Made by a program: the position numbers and the translations under genes. From Verrucomicrobiota bacterium (GTDB lineage: Bacteria; Verrucomicrobiota; Verrucomicrobiia; Limisphaerales; J093), in assembly GCA_016716505.1 (NCBI GenBank), contig JADJWF010000001.1, positions 62,001 to 126,000 of the forward strand: 64,000 bases of DNA, read 5' to 3'. The notes under the pieces are model-generated. The model saw only the letters and a program-made list of their open reading frames with translations, was not told the origin of the DNA and made no database searches. Positions 17,593 to 27,904 of the stretch are shown here, in pieces (positions within the stretch are counted from its first letter, which is position 1; every line of letters starts with the position of its first letter).

Positions 17593-18078
17593 ATGAACTT
17601 CCGGTCCAAGATCCTCACCTCCGCCACTCTGCCGGTCTGGCGCGAGCAGATTCGCACCCGGGGAGAGCGGCTGGTGGTGACCAATGGGTGTTTCGACATC
17701 TTGCACCTGGGCCACGTCACGTACCTCGAAGCCGCCCGAAACCTGGGGGACGCTCTGCTGGTCGGGTTGAACAGCGACGCCTCCGTCCGGGCCATCAAGG
17801 GACCGCACCGCCCGGTGAATCCCGAAGCCGACCGGGCGGCGGTGCTGGCGGCCCTGGAGTCCGTCTCGGCTGTCTGCGTATTCGGGGAACCGACCGCGCT
17901 CCGATTTCTGGAACGGGTCGCACCTGACATTTACGCCAAGGGTGGCGACTACACAGTGGACACCATCAACCAAGAGGAGCGCCGGCTTGTGGAACGCCTC
18001 GGCGGACGAGTCGAGATTATCGGCGGGGTCCCGGGTCGTTCCACCACCGCAATCCTCGCGCGCATTCTGCAGGAATGA
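17593..18078 (+). CDS. rfaE2: D-glycero-beta-D-manno-heptose 1-phosphate adenylyltransferase (HldE domain II / RfaE2)
   Basis: A 161-residue nucleotidyltransferase that transfers AMP to heptose 1-phosphate, forming ADP-heptose for LPS core. The cytidylyltransferase-like signature NGCFDILHLGHVTYLEAA (about 32-49, HxGH) and the LVGLNSDASVRAIKGP segment (about 56-71) are diagnostic of the C-terminal half of HldE. Here it stands alone, as in many non-enteric bacteria. Its stop is 22 bp from the end of the convergent photolyase gene. The heptose kinase and GmhA are not in the window. Confidence 0.92.
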   Translation: MNFRSKILTSATLPVWREQIRTRGERLVVTNGCFDILHLGHVTYLEAARNLGDALLVGLNSDASVRAIKGPHRPVNPEADRAAVLAALESVSAVCVFGEPTALRFLERVAPDIYAKGGDYTVDTINQEERRLVERLGGRVEIIGGVPGRSTTAILARILQE

Positions 18079-18099
18079 GCGGGCCTTGGCGGGCTGGCG

Positions 18100-19668
18100 T
18101 CATGCGTTCACCTGTTCGCGATGGCGCTGCGCTTCTCGCTGGATGGACCTCCGGGTCTGGGCGTCCAGTCGGGCGAGGTTTTTCAACTGCATGGTCATCC
18201 GTGGGTTGGTCCGCAGCCGTGCTTCGTGACGCAGCAGAAAATCCCAGTAAAGTGAGGTGTAAGGGCACGCTCGCGGGCCGGTGGCTTGGGCCGGATCGAA
18301 GCGACAGCTCGCGCAGTAGTTGCTCATCCGCTGGATGTATTTGCCCGAGGCAACGTACGGCTTCGAGGCCATGATGCCTCTGTCGGCATATTGCGACATT
18401 CCCAAGGTGTTGGGCAGCTCGACCCACTCGACGGCGTCAACATAAACGGCCAGATACCATTCGTGGACCTGGCGCGGTTCGACGCCGAGAAGCAAGGCGT
18501 ACAGCCCCGTGACCATCAATCGCTGGATGTGGTGGGCGTAGCCGAATTCGAGCGTTTGGGTGATAACCGTGCGCAGGCACGCCATGTCGCTTTCACCGGT
18601 CCAGTAGAACTTTGGCAGCGGGTGGTGGGCGCCGAGGCTGTTGCGATGCAGATACTCCGGCATCAAGCGCCAGTAGATCCCGCGCACATACTCGCGCCAC
18701 CCAAGAATCTGGCGGATGAATCCCTCGACGGCCGGCAATTGGGCGTGGCCATTTTGCCAAGCCCGCTCGGCCGCCGAGATGACGTGGCGCGGGTCCAGGA
18801 GCTTCAAGTTCAAGGCGGCCGAAAGCCGCGAGTGGTAAAGCCACGGTTCTCCGGTCCACATCGCGTCCTGGTACCGCCCGAAGTTCGGCAGCCGGTGCTC
18901 GATGAAGTCGTCCAAGGCCGCGCTCGCTTGGGCGGCCGTGACCGGCCAGGCGAAGCGGTCCAGCCGACCCGGGTGGTTGGGAAAACGGCTCTTCACCAAC
19001 GCGAGCACCTCGCGCGTCAAGGCGTCTGGCGAAAATGACGCGGGAGCCGGAACTTGTCCGGGGCCAGACTTGCCGAAGCTGCCCCGGTTCTCGATGTCGA
19101 AATTCCACGCGCCACCGGCCGGGTTTTCGCCGTCCATCAACACGCGGTGCTCCCGCCGCATCTCCCGGTAGAAGAACTCCATACGCAACTGCCTTCGCCT
19201 CGCGGCGTGCGCGGCGAAGCGGTCGTGGGAACACAGAAAATGGCGATCGGGACGGATCAACACGGGAACAGCGTGCTCATGGGCAACGCGCAGCAGAGCA
19301 TCGCGGACCCGCCACTCACCGGGTTCAACCACGATCAACTGCTGCGGGCGCAGAAGGCGGATCGCCGCGCCAAGTTCAGTCGCAAGATCGCCGGCATTGT
19401 CCGGAGCGTCGAGCGGCCGGTAGTGGACCCGGTGGCCCTTAGCCCGTAATACCTCCCGAAAGTGCCGCATCGCCGTCAGGAACATGGCGATGCGCGCTTG
19501 GTGCGACCAAACGTACGTGGACTCTTCGGCGACTTCCGCCATCCACACCACGTCAACGGCCGGGTTGAAATCGTCGAAGGCTGCGCTGCCAGTGTCCAGT
19601 TGATCGCCGAGGACGAGCACCAAGTGGCGCACGGGCTGGCTGGCAGGCGGCGGTTGGCTCACGCTCAT
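18100..19668 (-). CDS. FeS-type bacterial photolyase/cryptochrome (PhrB/CryB-like, probable (6-4) photolyase)
   Basis: A 522-residue light-dependent DNA repair flavoprotein. An N-terminal Rossmann domain (VRHLVLVLGDQLD) is followed by the helical FAD-binding domain. Four cysteines near the C-terminus keep the exact spacing known for the [4Fe-4S] ligands of Agrobacterium PhrB: Cys in SDMACLRT, then +88 and +91 (NYCASC) and +104 (RACPYT). This identifies the FeS-BCP class rather than CPD class I-III photolyases. It is divergent from the SRPBCC gene (101 bp between starts) and convergent with rfaE2. Confidence 0.93.
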   Translation of the reverse strand: MSVSQPPPASQPVRHLVLVLGDQLDTGSAAFDDFNPAVDVVWMAEVAEESTYVWSHQARIAMFLTAMRHFREVLRAKGHRVHYRPLDAPDNAGDLATELGAAIRLLRPQQLIVVEPGEWRVRDALLRVAHEHAVPVLIRPDRHFLCSHDRFAAHAARRRQLRMEFFYREMRREHRVLMDGENPAGGAWNFDIENRGSFGKSGPGQVPAPASFSPDALTREVLALVKSRFPNHPGRLDRFAWPVTAAQASAALDDFIEHRLPNFGRYQDAMWTGEPWLYHSRLSAALNLKLLDPRHVISAAERAWQNGHAQLPAVEGFIRQILGWREYVRGIYWRLMPEYLHRNSLGAHHPLPKFYWTGESDMACLRTVITQTLEFGYAHHIQRLMVTGLYALLLGVEPRQVHEWYLAVYVDAVEWVELPNTLGMSQYADRGIMASKPYVASGKYIQRMSNYCASCRFDPAQATGPRACPYTSLYWDFLLRHEARLRTNPRMTMQLKNLARLDAQTRRSIQREAQRHREQVNA

Positions 19669-19769
19669 GGGCGGGACCCTAGTCCAACCGTTCCTTCGAG
19701 CAATCTCCGTCGGGGTCGGTTGCGCCGGTCCGCCGAGGCCACATATTCGGCGGGGAGGAGCAGGTGCCG

Positions 19770-20240
19770 ATGCCCGAATATACGCTGAAAACCGAATGTT
19801 GGTTGCCCCGCCGGCGGGATGAGGTGTTTCCCTTCTTTGCCGACGCTTCCAACTTGGAGGCGATTACGCCGCCTTGGCTGCGCTTTGAGATTCTCACCCC
19901 AAGGCCGATTCCGATGGCCAAGGGGACCTTGATTGATTACCGGATCAAGGTTCATGGTTTGCCCATCCGTTGGCGGACTGAGATCGCGGAGTGGGATCCT
20001 CCGCGCCGCTTCGTGGATGTTCAATTGCGAGGCCCGTATCGCCTGTGGCACCACACGCATACCTTCGAGGAACGCGACGGCGGAACGCTCTGCACGGACT
20101 TGGTGCGCTACTGGCCCCGCGGCGGGGCATTGATCCACCGGCTTTTTGTCCGTCGGGACGTCGAGCGCATCTTTGCTTACCGCGAACAGCGGCTTGGCCA
20201 AATCTTCGGGCTTGGGGAAAACCGCCGGACGGCCCGGTGA
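19770..20240 (+). CDS. SRPBCC-family ligand-binding protein
   Basis: A 156-residue protein of the START/SRPBCC fold (starts PEYTLKTECWLPRRRDEVFP, with WLRFEI, GTLIDYRIKVHGLPIRW and YRLWHHTHTFEERDGGT as typical strand motifs). It resembles the cyclase/dehydrase-like proteins often encoded next to photolyases or cell-division inhibitor homologues. It contains no catalytic motif that would fix a ligand. A GGGGAGGAG ribosome-binding site (19752-19760) sits 3 bp before GTG 19764 and 9 bp before ATG 19770; the ATG was chosen. It is divergent from the photolyase and may share its regulatory region. Confidence 0.75.
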   Translation: MPEYTLKTECWLPRRRDEVFPFFADASNLEAITPPWLRFEILTPRPIPMAKGTLIDYRIKVHGLPIRWRTEIAEWDPPRRFVDVQLRGPYRLWHHTHTFEERDGGTLCTDLVRYWPRGGALIHRLFVRRDVERIFAYREQRLGQIFGLGENRRTAR

Positions 20241-20671
20241 GCGACCCAATCCCTGTGGGGCTTCGGAGGGGAGCCCTCCTGACGGGCCGACTCTCAGAGC
20301 CAGTTCGGATACCGCGTAACCTCTACCTCGTGCACCCCGGCACGCCGCGTTCGTGGTCGGTAAGGTCGCTTCGGCTTTCAGACTTCTTCTCCAACACCGA
20401 ATCGCTTACGGGCAACTCGTTTTAATCCTCGATATGGATGACCCTTCGATGTGTCGGGCGTTCAACCGTCTGTATCAAGCAGAGTTCACGACCGCCGGTG
20501 TCTCGATGCCTGTTTTCAAGCGAAGCGGGAAGCGTCGTGAGTTTCTGCTTGAGCGGGTCGGGTGGGTTGTTTACATCGTTTAGCACGTTTTGAACGCTGT
20601 TCTTGGAGCCGCGGTCAAACTGGCACTTGATCGCCGCGTCCGAAAGGGCCTTGCGAAGTCACGGGGACGAA
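20241..20671. other. Non-coding stretch before the polysaccharide island
   Basis: About 430 bp without a supported gene. One small hairpin is visible just after the SRPBCC gene: GGAGGG (20265-20270), loop GAG, CCCTCC (20274-20279), with no T-tract. The remainder probably carries the promoter of the GbsR-type regulator. The frame of that regulator is open from TTG 20603, so part of this stretch could be coding. Confidence 0.45.
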
Positions 20672-21214
20672 GTGTGCCCGGATCCTGAGCTCGGGGTGGA
20701 AAGTCCCGGAACCGAGATAGCTTCTGCCATCTTGAGGTCGAAGACCTGCCGGGAATTTATTGAGGTTGGGGGGAATTTGTGCCGGCGTCTGGGGTTGCCC
20801 CGGAGTCTGGGGCAAATTTACGGGATTCTTTACCTTTCGCCCCAACCTCTTTCCTTGGACCAGATCGCCGAGGAATTGCGCATCAGCAAGGCGAGTGTCA
20901 GCACCGGAACCCGCCAACTCGCCGTGTGGGGTGCGGTAAGACAGGTGTGGGTGCCGGGAGAACGGCGGGACTTCTTCGAGGCGGTACCCAACGTCGGCCG
21001 GATTTTGCGCGACCTGTACGAGAACGTTTTCAAGCCTCGTTTGGCCGCTTCAAGAGGCCAACTGGATCGAATGTTGAGCGAACTTGGCCAAGACCATGGC
21101 AACTCAACTCTTTCACCAGAAGAACGCCGTCACGTGGAAGTCCGGCTTAAAGCCTTGGTTCGCCTGCAAGACCGTTTGCAATCTGCCAGTTCGTGGCTGG
21201 AGAAACTCCTGTAA
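20672..21214 (+). CDS. GbsR/MarR-family transcriptional regulator
   Basis: About 180 residues of winged-helix DNA-binding regulator of the GbsR subgroup. The core is diagnostic: LGLPRSLGQIYGILYLSPQP, then the recognition helix region LDQIAEELRISKASVSTGTR, the wing (VWVPGERRDFFEA) and a C-terminal helical dimerisation region. The start is uncertain: GTG 20672 is used, with TTG 20603 and GTG 20696 as alternatives. It is the first gene of the polysaccharide island, 30 bp before the sugar dehydrogenase, and so is a good candidate for the island's own regulator. GbsR-type proteins are repeatedly found at this place in verrucomicrobial and planctomycete polysaccharide clusters (from memory). Confidence 0.82.
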   Translation: MCPDPELGVESPGTEIASAILRSKTCREFIEVGGNLCRRLGLPRSLGQIYGILYLSPQPLSLDQIAEELRISKASVSTGTRQLAVWGAVRQVWVPGERRDFFEAVPNVGRILRDLYENVFKPRLAASRGQLDRMLSELGQDHGNSTLSPEERRHVEVRLKALVRLQDRLQSASSWLEKLL

Positions 21215-21244
21215 CCGATTCGCCCGGAGGCCTTTGCCCTTTCC

Positions 21245-22546
21245 ATGAGCCAAGAAACTGAACAAATCGCCGTTGTCGGATTGGGCTACGTCGGTTTGCC
21301 GCTGTCCCTGCAGTTCGCCCGGTCCGGGGTCAAGGTCATCGGGCTGGACATTGACCAAACCAAAATCGAACGGTTGCTGGCCGGCAGGAGTTACATCAAA
21401 CACATCGCCGATCCGGCGATTGCCGAACAAGTCGGAAACGGCCGCTTTACCGCCTCGACCGATTTCAGCCGGGTTAGGAGCGTTTCTGCGGTGATCATTT
21501 GTGTCCCGACACCCCTGAACAAGAATCGTGAGCCCGACATCTCCTACATCCTGCAAACCGGAGAGGCGATTGCTCCCCATCTGACTCGTGGTGTACTGGT
21601 GGTGCTCGAATCCACCACTTATCCCGGCACGACCGACGAAGACCTCCGCCGGGTGCTCGAAAAAGGTTCCGGTTTGAAGGCAGGGGTTGATTTCCACCTG
21701 GCTTTTAGTCCGGAACGGGAGGACCCGGGCAATCCGAAAAGCGTTGTTGCCCAAATTCCCAAGGTGATCGGCGGCCTCACGCCAGCCTGCCTCGAACGCG
21801 CTCGATCCCTGTACGCGAGAGCCATTCAAACGGTGGTTCCGGTCTCCTCGTGCCGTGCGGCCGAGGCGACGAAACTGCTGGAAAACATCTTCCGCAGCGT
21901 CAACATCGCTCTGGTGAACGAGCTGAAGATGGTATATTCAGCGATGGGAATAGATGTCTGGGAGGTCATCAATGCGGCCAAGACCAAGCCGTTTGGTTAC
22001 ATGCCGTTCTATCCCGGGCCGGGCTTGGGAGGACATTGCATCCCGATAGATCCGTTCTATTTGACTTGGAAGGCTCGCGAGTACGGTCAGCACACCCGGT
22101 TCATCGAGCTGGCGGGCGAGATCAACACCGCCATGCCGGAGTACGTGATCAATCGAGTGGCGGAGGCGCTGAATTCGATTCGGAAGCCTGTCAATGGGAG
22201 CCGGGTTTTGATACTCGGGCTGGCCTATAAACCCGACGTGGATGATGATCGTGAGTCGCCCAGCTATCTTCTGCTCGACCTTTTGAAAAGGCGCGGGGCC
22301 GAGGTGGCCTACTACGATCCCCACGTACCGGTCATTCGTCCCACGCGCGAGCATCCTCACTGGGCAGGCACCAAGTCGGTCGAGTGGACGCAACCGGTGA
22401 TTGGCTCCTTCGATGTTGTGCTGATTGCCACCAACCATCAGGCGGTTGACTACCGCCAGTTGGCCGATTGGGCGTCCTGCATTGTGGACACCCGGAACGC
22501 CATGGCTGGCGTTCCCACCAAGCCTGGCCAAGTTTGGAAGGCGTGA
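21245..22546 (+). CDS. wbpA: UDP-N-acetyl-D-glucosamine 6-dehydrogenase (WbpA-type)
   Basis: 433 residues, UDP-glucose/GDP-mannose dehydrogenase superfamily. NAD-binding motif VVGLGYVGLP (about 10-19), the VPTPLNKNREPD segment, and active-site Cys265 in GGHCIPIDPFYLTWKA. The sequence style (SSCRAAEATKLLENIFRSVN, INAAKTKPFGYMPFYPGPG) is that of the WbpA/WecC group acting on UDP-HexNAc, rather than plain UDP-glucose dehydrogenase. It supplies UDP-GlcNAcA for the WbpE, WbpB-WbpD and WbpI homologues 9-13 kb downstream. It could also be a UDP-ManNAc dehydrogenase working with the WecB-type epimerase at 35172. Confidence 0.87.
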   Translation: MSQETEQIAVVGLGYVGLPLSLQFARSGVKVIGLDIDQTKIERLLAGRSYIKHIADPAIAEQVGNGRFTASTDFSRVRSVSAVIICVPTPLNKNREPDISYILQTGEAIAPHLTRGVLVVLESTTYPGTTDEDLRRVLEKGSGLKAGVDFHLAFSPEREDPGNPKSVVAQIPKVIGGLTPACLERARSLYARAIQTVVPVSSCRAAEATKLLENIFRSVNIALVNELKMVYSAMGIDVWEVINAAKTKPFGYMPFYPGPGLGGHCIPIDPFYLTWKAREYGQHTRFIELAGEINTAMPEYVINRVAEALNSIRKPVNGSRVLILGLAYKPDVDDDRESPSYLLLDLLKRRGAEVAYYDPHVPVIRPTREHPHWAGTKSVEWTQPVIGSFDVVLIATNHQAVDYRQLADWASCIVDTRNAMAGVPTKPGQVWKA

Positions 22547-22666
22547 CGGCGAGGCTTCGGGCCTTCGAACCACATCAAAAATCCCGGCTCACGCTCGTCA
22601 GAGACTTGTTTGGGCAACGTTCTGGCTTGAGTTGATTGTCCCCTCGCCCGCTCGGGCGGATTCGCT

Positions 22667-23674
22667 TTGAAAGTTCTCGTCACCGGAGTCGCTGGCTTCA
22701 TCGGCTCGTACGTCGCTGGCCGGTTGTTGGACCATGGGGACGAAGTGGTTGGCCTTGACAACCTCAACGACTACTACGATGTGCGACTCAAGGAGGCCCG
22801 ACTGGCGCGACTTGCGGGCCGAAAAGGTTTCACGTTCCAACGACTCAATCTGGCTGACCGCGCTGGCATCGAACAGCTCTTTGCGGAGCGCCGCCCGCTA
22901 CGGGTCATTCACCTTGCTGCGCAGGCCGGGGTCAGATATTCGTTGACTAATCCTCACGCCTACCTGGAGAGCAACCTGACGGGTTTCCTCCACATTCTCG
23001 AGGGCTGTCGCCATCACGGCGTGGAGCATTTGGTGTATGCGTCGTCGAGTTCGGTGTACGGGGCCAACACCCGGATGCCCTTCTCGGTCCATCACAACGT
23101 GGATCATCCGTTGAGCCTTTATGCCGCCAGCAAGAAGGCGAACGAGTTGATGGCACACACGTACTCCCACCTCTACGGCTTGCCGACCACTGGCCTGCGG
23201 TTCTTCACGGTTTATGGGCCATGGGGCCGGCCTGACATGGCCCTTTTTCTCTTCACCAAGGCCATCATCGAGGGTAAGCCGATTGACGTCTTCAATGAGG
23301 GGCGGATGCGCCGGGATTTCACCTACGTGGACGACATTGTCGAAGGCGTCCTCCGGGTGTCAGCCCGGGTTCCGACGGGGGACCTGCAGTGGCGGGGCGA
23401 CCAGCCAGATCCAGGCACCAGCCGTGCGCCCTACCGTCTTTACAACATCGGCAATAACTCGCCGGTTGAGTTGATGTATTTGATCGAGACGCTCGAACGA
23501 GCCCTCGGCAAGCAGGCCATCAAGCGAATGCTGCCGATGCAGCCGGGCGACGTTCCCGCCACGTACGCCGACGTGGACGATCTGGCACGCGACGTGGGTT
23601 TCAAACCGGCGACGCCCATCGAAGAGGGAGTGCGTCGGTTTGTTGCCTGGTACCGGGAGTTTTACCGGGTTTGA
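22667..23674 (+). CDS. UDP-glucuronate 4-epimerase (NAD-dependent SDR)
   Basis: 335 residues of extended SDR. GxxGxxG NAD motif at the start ([13 protein letters not shown]), the family-specific [19 protein letters not shown], substrate-side ASSSSVYG, and catalytic Tyr152-x3-Lys156 ([10 protein letters not shown]). The DNLNDYYD stretch is typical of UDP-GlcA 4-epimerases (LspL/GAE), giving UDP-GalA; action on UDP-GlcNAcA is possible given the WbpA neighbour. The start codon is TTG at 22667, the only one that gives a normal N-terminus. It is in line with the upstream dehydrogenase, after a 120-bp gap. Confidence 0.85.
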   Translation: MKVLVTGVAGFIGSYVAGRLLDHGDEVVGLDNLNDYYDVRLKEARLARLAGRKGFTFQRLNLADRAGIEQLFAERRPLRVIHLAAQAGVRYSLTNPHAYLESNLTGFLHILEGCRHHGVEHLVYASSSSVYGANTRMPFSVHHNVDHPLSLYAASKKANELMAHTYSHLYGLPTTGLRFFTVYGPWGRPDMALFLFTKAIIEGKPIDVFNEGRMRRDFTYVDDIVEGVLRVSARVPTGDLQWRGDQPDPGTSRAPYRLYNIGNNSPVELMYLIETLERALGKQAIKRMLPMQPGDVPATYADVDDLARDVGFKPATPIEEGVRRFVAWYREFYRV

Positions 23675-23702
23675 GGCACGCCTGTTGTGAACCCTTAAGT
23701 CT

Positions 23703-24551
23703 GTGGAAGTCAGACGCGCCGTCATCACTGCTGCCAGCCGCGACCAACGCAGGCTGCCGTTGCAGACCTTGGTGGACCGCGATGGGTGTCCCAAGACCGC
23801 CCTGCGCATCTTGGTGGAAGAGATTTTGTCGGCGGGCATCGAAGAGGTTGCGGTGGTGATTTGTCCGGGCGATGAAGCGGTGTTCTCGGCCGCTGCGGCA
23901 GCCCATGCGCGACGGCTCCGTTTCGTTGAACAGGCGGAACCTCGGGGCTATGGCCATGCCGTTTTTTGCGCGGCGGAATTCACCGGGGACGAGCCGTTTC
24001 TACTGCTCGTGGCCGACCACCTTTACGTCAGCGGCCCGGCTGCCACGTGTGCGCAGCAAGTGGTGGGAATCGCCCGCTCTGAGCGATGCGCGGTGTCGGC
24101 GGTCCAGCCCACCCGCGAGAGCAAGCTGCCGTTCTATGGCGCGGTCGGTGGTCGCCTGGTCGCGGGTAAACGGGGCTTGTACGAGATCAGTGACGTGATC
24201 GAAAAACCCACGCCCACCGAGGCGGAACAGCGCCTCGTCGTGCCCGGGCTCCGCGCGGGACACTATTTGTGCTTTTTCGGGCTGCACGTGCTCACGCCGG
24301 CTGTGATGGATTTGCTCTCCGCTGACGTGGCGGCGGCAGACAAGGACACTCGCGTGCAACTCTCGCCCGCATTGGCGCGGTTGGCTGGTCGGGAGCGCTA
24401 TTTGGCCGCGGAACTCGCGGGGTATCGCTACGATCTGGGGCCAAAGTACGGCCTGCTCTCGGCCCAGCTCGCCCTGGCGCTGGCCGGCCGGGACCGCGAC
24501 GAAGTGCTGAGCGGCCTCGTCGAATTGCTGGGCCAGCGTCAACTCGCGTGA
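23703..24551 (+). CDS. GalU-like sugar-1-phosphate nucleotidyltransferase
   Basis: 282 residues of GT-A-type nucleotidyltransferase. Recognisable parts are the start ([20 protein letters not shown], in place of the canonical GxGTR loop), a product-binding region [10 protein letters not shown], the conserved [11 protein letters not shown] and the FFGLHVLTP / [12 protein letters not shown] tail. It is closest to UTP-glucose-1-phosphate uridylyltransferases. The nucleotide-binding loop lacks the usual GLGTR, so its nucleotide preference is open. Start GTG 23703. Its TGA stop overlaps the GTG start of the next gene (GTGA), a sign of translational coupling with the large fusion protein and of joint function. 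Confidence 0.78.
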   Translation: MEVRRAVITAASRDQRRLPLQTLVDRDGCPKTALRILVEEILSAGIEEVAVVICPGDEAVFSAAAAAHARRLRFVEQAEPRGYGHAVFCAAEFTGDEPFLLLVADHLYVSGPAATCAQQVVGIARSERCAVSAVQPTRESKLPFYGAVGGRLVAGKRGLYEISDVIEKPTPTEAEQRLVVPGLRAGHYLCFFGLHVLTPAVMDLLSADVAAADKDTRVQLSPALARLAGRERYLAAELAGYRYDLGPKYGLLSAQLALALAGRDRDEVLSGLVELLGQRQLA

Positions 24552-27500
24552 GCCGTCTGGTTTCCATTATCACGGCCTCCGACGAGACTCGTAACACGCC
24601 GCTGGATCGCGTCTGCGCCGACCTGACTGCAAGAGAGTTGCTCGACGAGTGCGCGGCTCTCGATTCCTTCCGCCGGCGCAGTGACAACCTTTACGAGCGC
24701 GTACGTGCGCTGTTCTTTCTGTATGCGATCCACCGGTTCCATCTTCCCGACCGTTTCGCCAGCGCTGATGGTTTGGAAGGGGCGATCAAACTGATTCCCT
24801 TCCGCGGTTTCGAGCACCTCCTTCATCGGCGTTTCGAGGAGGCCATCGAGGCCTTTCTTGGGGCCCAGGCGCGTGGAGGGCCGGGCGATGCGCTCTCCAG
24901 CGCCCTGTCTGCTGCCTACCAGCGGCTCGGCTTCCAGACGCTCGCCGATCAGGTCCGACGCAGTGTTCGCTCGGTACGCGGCAATCAATGGATGTTCCGC
25001 ATGGGACACCCAGCGGATCATCCACTGCGCATTCGGCCGGAATTGCTGGCGCGCGACCCGGCAACCGGCGCTTACCCGATCCTGCGCGAACGCACGCCGG
25101 TGCGCATGGATCTGAGCCACAGCGGTTGGAGCGACATCTTCTTCCTCGGGATGGATTACCCGGAGGGCGCGCGTGTGCTGAACGTTTCGATTGACCTGGG
25201 CGTGCATGGTCGGGACGCCGCCCCGCAGCCGCCCGTGGAGGTCTGCCTGCGCGTCATTGACGAGCCGGTGCTGCGACTGACCAGCGTTGACCTTGGGGCC
25301 ACGGCGACTCTGGCGACGCTGGCGGAGGTGTTTGATTTCGCGAAGGACTATCTCGGGCTGCTCAAAGCCGCGATGATCGCCGGTGGTATCGTGCCGCCAG
25401 GTGTAGAAGGATCCGGACAAAGCCTGGCAGATCTCTTGGCCCAATTGGTTGGCGGTGGACGCGGACTCGAGTTGGTCAGCCATGTGAACGACATTCCGAA
25501 AGGGTCGCGTTTGGCCGTTTCGATCAACCTGCTGGCCGCGATGGTGGCGGTTTGCATGCGGGCTACCGGCCAGGCAGGGTCGCTCACCGGGCCCCTGGCG
25601 GAACACGAACGGCGGTTGGTTCTTGCCCGGGCTTTGTTGGGGGAATGGCTGGGCGGCAGTGGCGGCGGCTGGCAGGACAGTGGCGGCATCTGGCCTGGGA
25701 TGAAGTTGATTTCCGGCGTTCTCGCTGGCGAGGGAGACCCTGAGTTCGGCATTAGCCGCGGGCGCCTGATGCCTGCGCATCACATTCTATCCGACGCGGA
25801 ATGCTCGCCGGCGACTCGTGCTGCGTTGCAGGAGAGCCTTGTGCTCGTCCATGGCGGCATGGCTCAGAATGTCGGCCCGATCCTGGAAATGGTTACCGAG
25901 AAGTACCTGCTCCGTTGCGAACGCGAGTGGGTGGCCCGGCGGAACATGGAGGCCATTCTCGATGAGATCCTGGGCGCTCTGCGCCGCGGGGACATTCCGG
26001 CAATCGGTGCGGCCACCACGCGAAACTTCTTCGAGCCGATTCAGACAATCATCCCGTGGGCGACCAACCTTTTCACGGAGACGCTCATCGAGCGCGTTCG
26101 TGCCGCTTTCGGCGATGCGTTCTGGGGCTTCTGGATGCTGGGCGGCATGTCCGGCGGTGGCATGGGATTCATCTTTACCCCGGAACGCAAGACCGAGGCA
26201 CAGGTTCGAATTCAAGAGTTGATGTCCGCCACCAAGCGGGAACTTCAAGCGGCCCTGCCATTTGCCATGGAGCCGGTCGTGTATGATTTCGCCATCAACG
26301 AGCGTGGCACATGGGCCGAGCTGCTTCCCGCGCCCGACGCTCTGATGCCTGCGGGCTACTATGCTCTCGTGGCACCAACGTGGTTGCGACAGGACTGGCG
26401 ATCACTGCCGTCGGCCCGGCGTGCTGAGCTGGACCGCTTCGGAGCGGCTTGCCGGACGCGACCGGAACTGCGTGGCATGGTTCAGACGCTCTTCGATGCG
26501 ATGTTGCCCCGCGGCAAGACTGAGACGGCAGGCGAGAAGTCCTTGGCCGCCTTACTCGAGGAGCACGGGTTCGATCGCGTCCAGCACGAGCAGATTCGCG
26601 CCGAGTTGAAAGAGGGGCACATCGGCCTTGCACAGAATCGGCTACCCGTCAGCACAACCATCGAGGATGTCCAACCCGGCGATGTGGTGGACGTGCGGCC
26701 GCTGAGCGTAGGACCTTTGCGTGGGAGGGCGGCTGACCTGCGGGCTATAGGCATGGAAGCCCTGCGCAACGGTGAGGTCGCGGTTTTCACCTTGGCGGCG
26801 GGTGCCGGCAGTCGCTGGACCCAAGGCGCGGGCGTCGTCAAGGCGCTGCATCCTTTTTGCAAGCTCGCGGGCGCGCATCGCACTTTCATCGAAGTCCATC
26901 TGGCAAAGAGTCGGCGGCAGTCCCAAGCGGCCGGCACGTGGATTCCCCACGTCATCTCTACCAGTTTTCTTACCCATCAGCCAATTGCGGAATGGCTGGA
27001 GCGCGTTGGCAATTACGGCTATCCGGGTCCAGTTGCCCTGTCCCCGGGCCGCTCCATTGGCCTGCGGCTGGTGCCGATGGTCCGGGACCTCCGCTTCGCC
27101 TGGGAGGAGGTGCCGCAGCAACTCCTCGACGAGCAGCAGCAGAAGGTACGCGACAGCTTGCAAAAGGCGCTGATCGCGTGGGCCCAAAACGCCGGTGAAG
27201 GCAGCGATTACACGGACAACCTGCCGTCGCAGTGTCTTCATCCCGTGGGTCATTGGTACGAGGTTCCCAACCTGCTGCTGAACGGCACGCTGGCTCGCCT
27301 GCTGGCTGACCGGCCTCGGCTCAAATACCTCCTGTTGCACAACATTGACACCTTGGGCGCTGATGCCGACCCGCTCATCTTGGGCCATCACATCGCGGGC
27401 GGTGCCGTGCTGACATTTGAGGTCATCACCCGTCGCCTGGAGGACCGCGGCGGCGGGCTCGCTCGGGTGAATGGTCGCGCGCGTTTGGTTGAAGGCCTAG

Positions 27501-27904
27501 CGATGCCCCGCGAGGAGGTTGAGTTTCGCCTGGGCTACTACAATTCGAATACTTGCTGGATCACCATCGACCCGCTTCTTGGACTATTCGGGCTTTCCCG
27601 GCTGGACCTGCAGGATTCGGCCAAGGTGGCAGCGGCGGTCAGGAGGTTGGCAGCACGGATGCCGACCTATCTGACGCTCAAGGACGTGAAGAAGCGTTGG
27701 GGTCACGGCCAGGAAGATGTATTTCCCGTTGCTCAGTGGGAAAAGCTCTGGGTGGACATGACCGCCCTGCCCGAGGTGACCGCACAGTTCTTGGTTGTGT
27801 CGCGCCGGCGCGGCCAACAACTCAAGGATCAGGCGCAACTCGACGGCTGGCTGCGCGACGGTTCGGCTGCCCATGTGGAAAGCCTGTGCGCGTGGAAAAA
27901 TTGA
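24548..27904 (+). CDS. GHMP-kinase-like / UDPGP-family sugar-phosphate uridylyltransferase fusion (1118 aa)
   Basis: A large cytoplasmic protein with three parts. Residues 1-180 are helical and unassigned. Residues about 183-560 resemble fucokinase-type GHMP kinases: [20 protein letters not shown] (like RxDLxGGWTDTPP), [20 protein letters not shown] (like the P-x-GSGLGSS loop), [20 protein letters not shown] and [12 protein letters not shown]. Several loop glycines are replaced, so kinase activity is doubtful or altered. Residues about 735-1100 are a UDPGP-family pyrophosphorylase: [15 protein letters not shown], the [12 protein letters not shown] segment, [35 protein letters not shown] and [11 protein letters not shown]. 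It could convert a sugar to sugar-1-P and then to UDP-sugar, perhaps an uronic acid for the adjacent 4-epimerase. Start GTG 24548, coupled to the upstream gene. Confidence 0.75.
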   Translation: MSRLVSIITASDETRNTPLDRVCADLTARELLDECAALDSFRRRSDNLYERVRALFFLYAIHRFHLPDRFASADGLEGAIKLIPFRGFEHLLHRRFEEAIEAFLGAQARGGPGDALSSALSAAYQRLGFQTLADQVRRSVRSVRGNQWMFRMGHPADHPLRIRPELLARDPATGAYPILRERTPVRMDLSHSGWSDIFFLGMDYPEGARVLNVSIDLGVHGRDAAPQPPVEVCLRVIDEPVLRLTSVDLGATATLATLAEVFDFAKDYLGLLKAAMIAGGIVPPGVEGSGQSLADLLAQLVGGGRGLELVSHVNDIPKGSRLAVSINLLAAMVAVCMRATGQAGSLTGPLAEHERRLVLARALLGEWLGGSGGGWQDSGGIWPGMKLISGVLAGEGDPEFGISRGRLMPAHHILSDAECSPATRAALQESLVLVHGGMAQNVGPILEMVTEKYLLRCEREWVARRNMEAILDEILGALRRGDIPAIGAATTRNFFEPIQTIIPWATNLFTETLIERVRAAFGDAFWGFWMLGGMSGGGMGFIFTPERKTEAQVRIQELMSATKRELQAALPFAMEPVVYDFAINERGTWAELLPAPDALMPAGYYALVAPTWLRQDWRSLPSARRAELDRFGAACRTRPELRGMVQTLFDAMLPRGKTETAGEKSLAALLEEHGFDRVQHEQIRAELKEGHIGLAQNRLPVSTTIEDVQPGDVVDVRPLSVGPLRGRAADLRAIGMEALRNGEVAVFTLAAGAGSRWTQGAGVVKALHPFCKLAGAHRTFIEVHLAKSRRQSQAAGTWIPHVISTSFLTHQPIAEWLERVGNYGYPGPVALSPGRSIGLRLVPMVRDLRFAWEEVPQQLLDEQQQKVRDSLQKALIAWAQNAGEGSDYTDNLPSQCLHPVGHWYEVPNLLLNGTLARLLADRPRLKYLLLHNIDTLGADADPLILGHHIAGGAVLTFEVITRRLEDRGGGLARVNGRARLVEGLAMPREEVEFRLGYYNSNTCWITIDPLLGLFGLSRLDLQDSAKVAAAVRRLAARMPTYLTLKDVKKRWGHGQEDVFPVAQWEKLWVDMTALPEVTAQFLVVSRRRGQQLKDQAQLDGWLRDGSAAHVESLCAWKN

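Noticed and set aside
16075..17973. 632-residue minus-strand frame over glgB
   Set aside because: Shadow of a gene with intact catalytic motifs on the plus strand.
20353..20583. 76-residue frame in the gap before the regulator
   Set aside because: No similarity or ribosome-binding site; it is probably chance.
24539..25783. 414-residue minus-strand frame
   Set aside because: Shadow of the GHMP/UDPGP fusion; no family resemblance.
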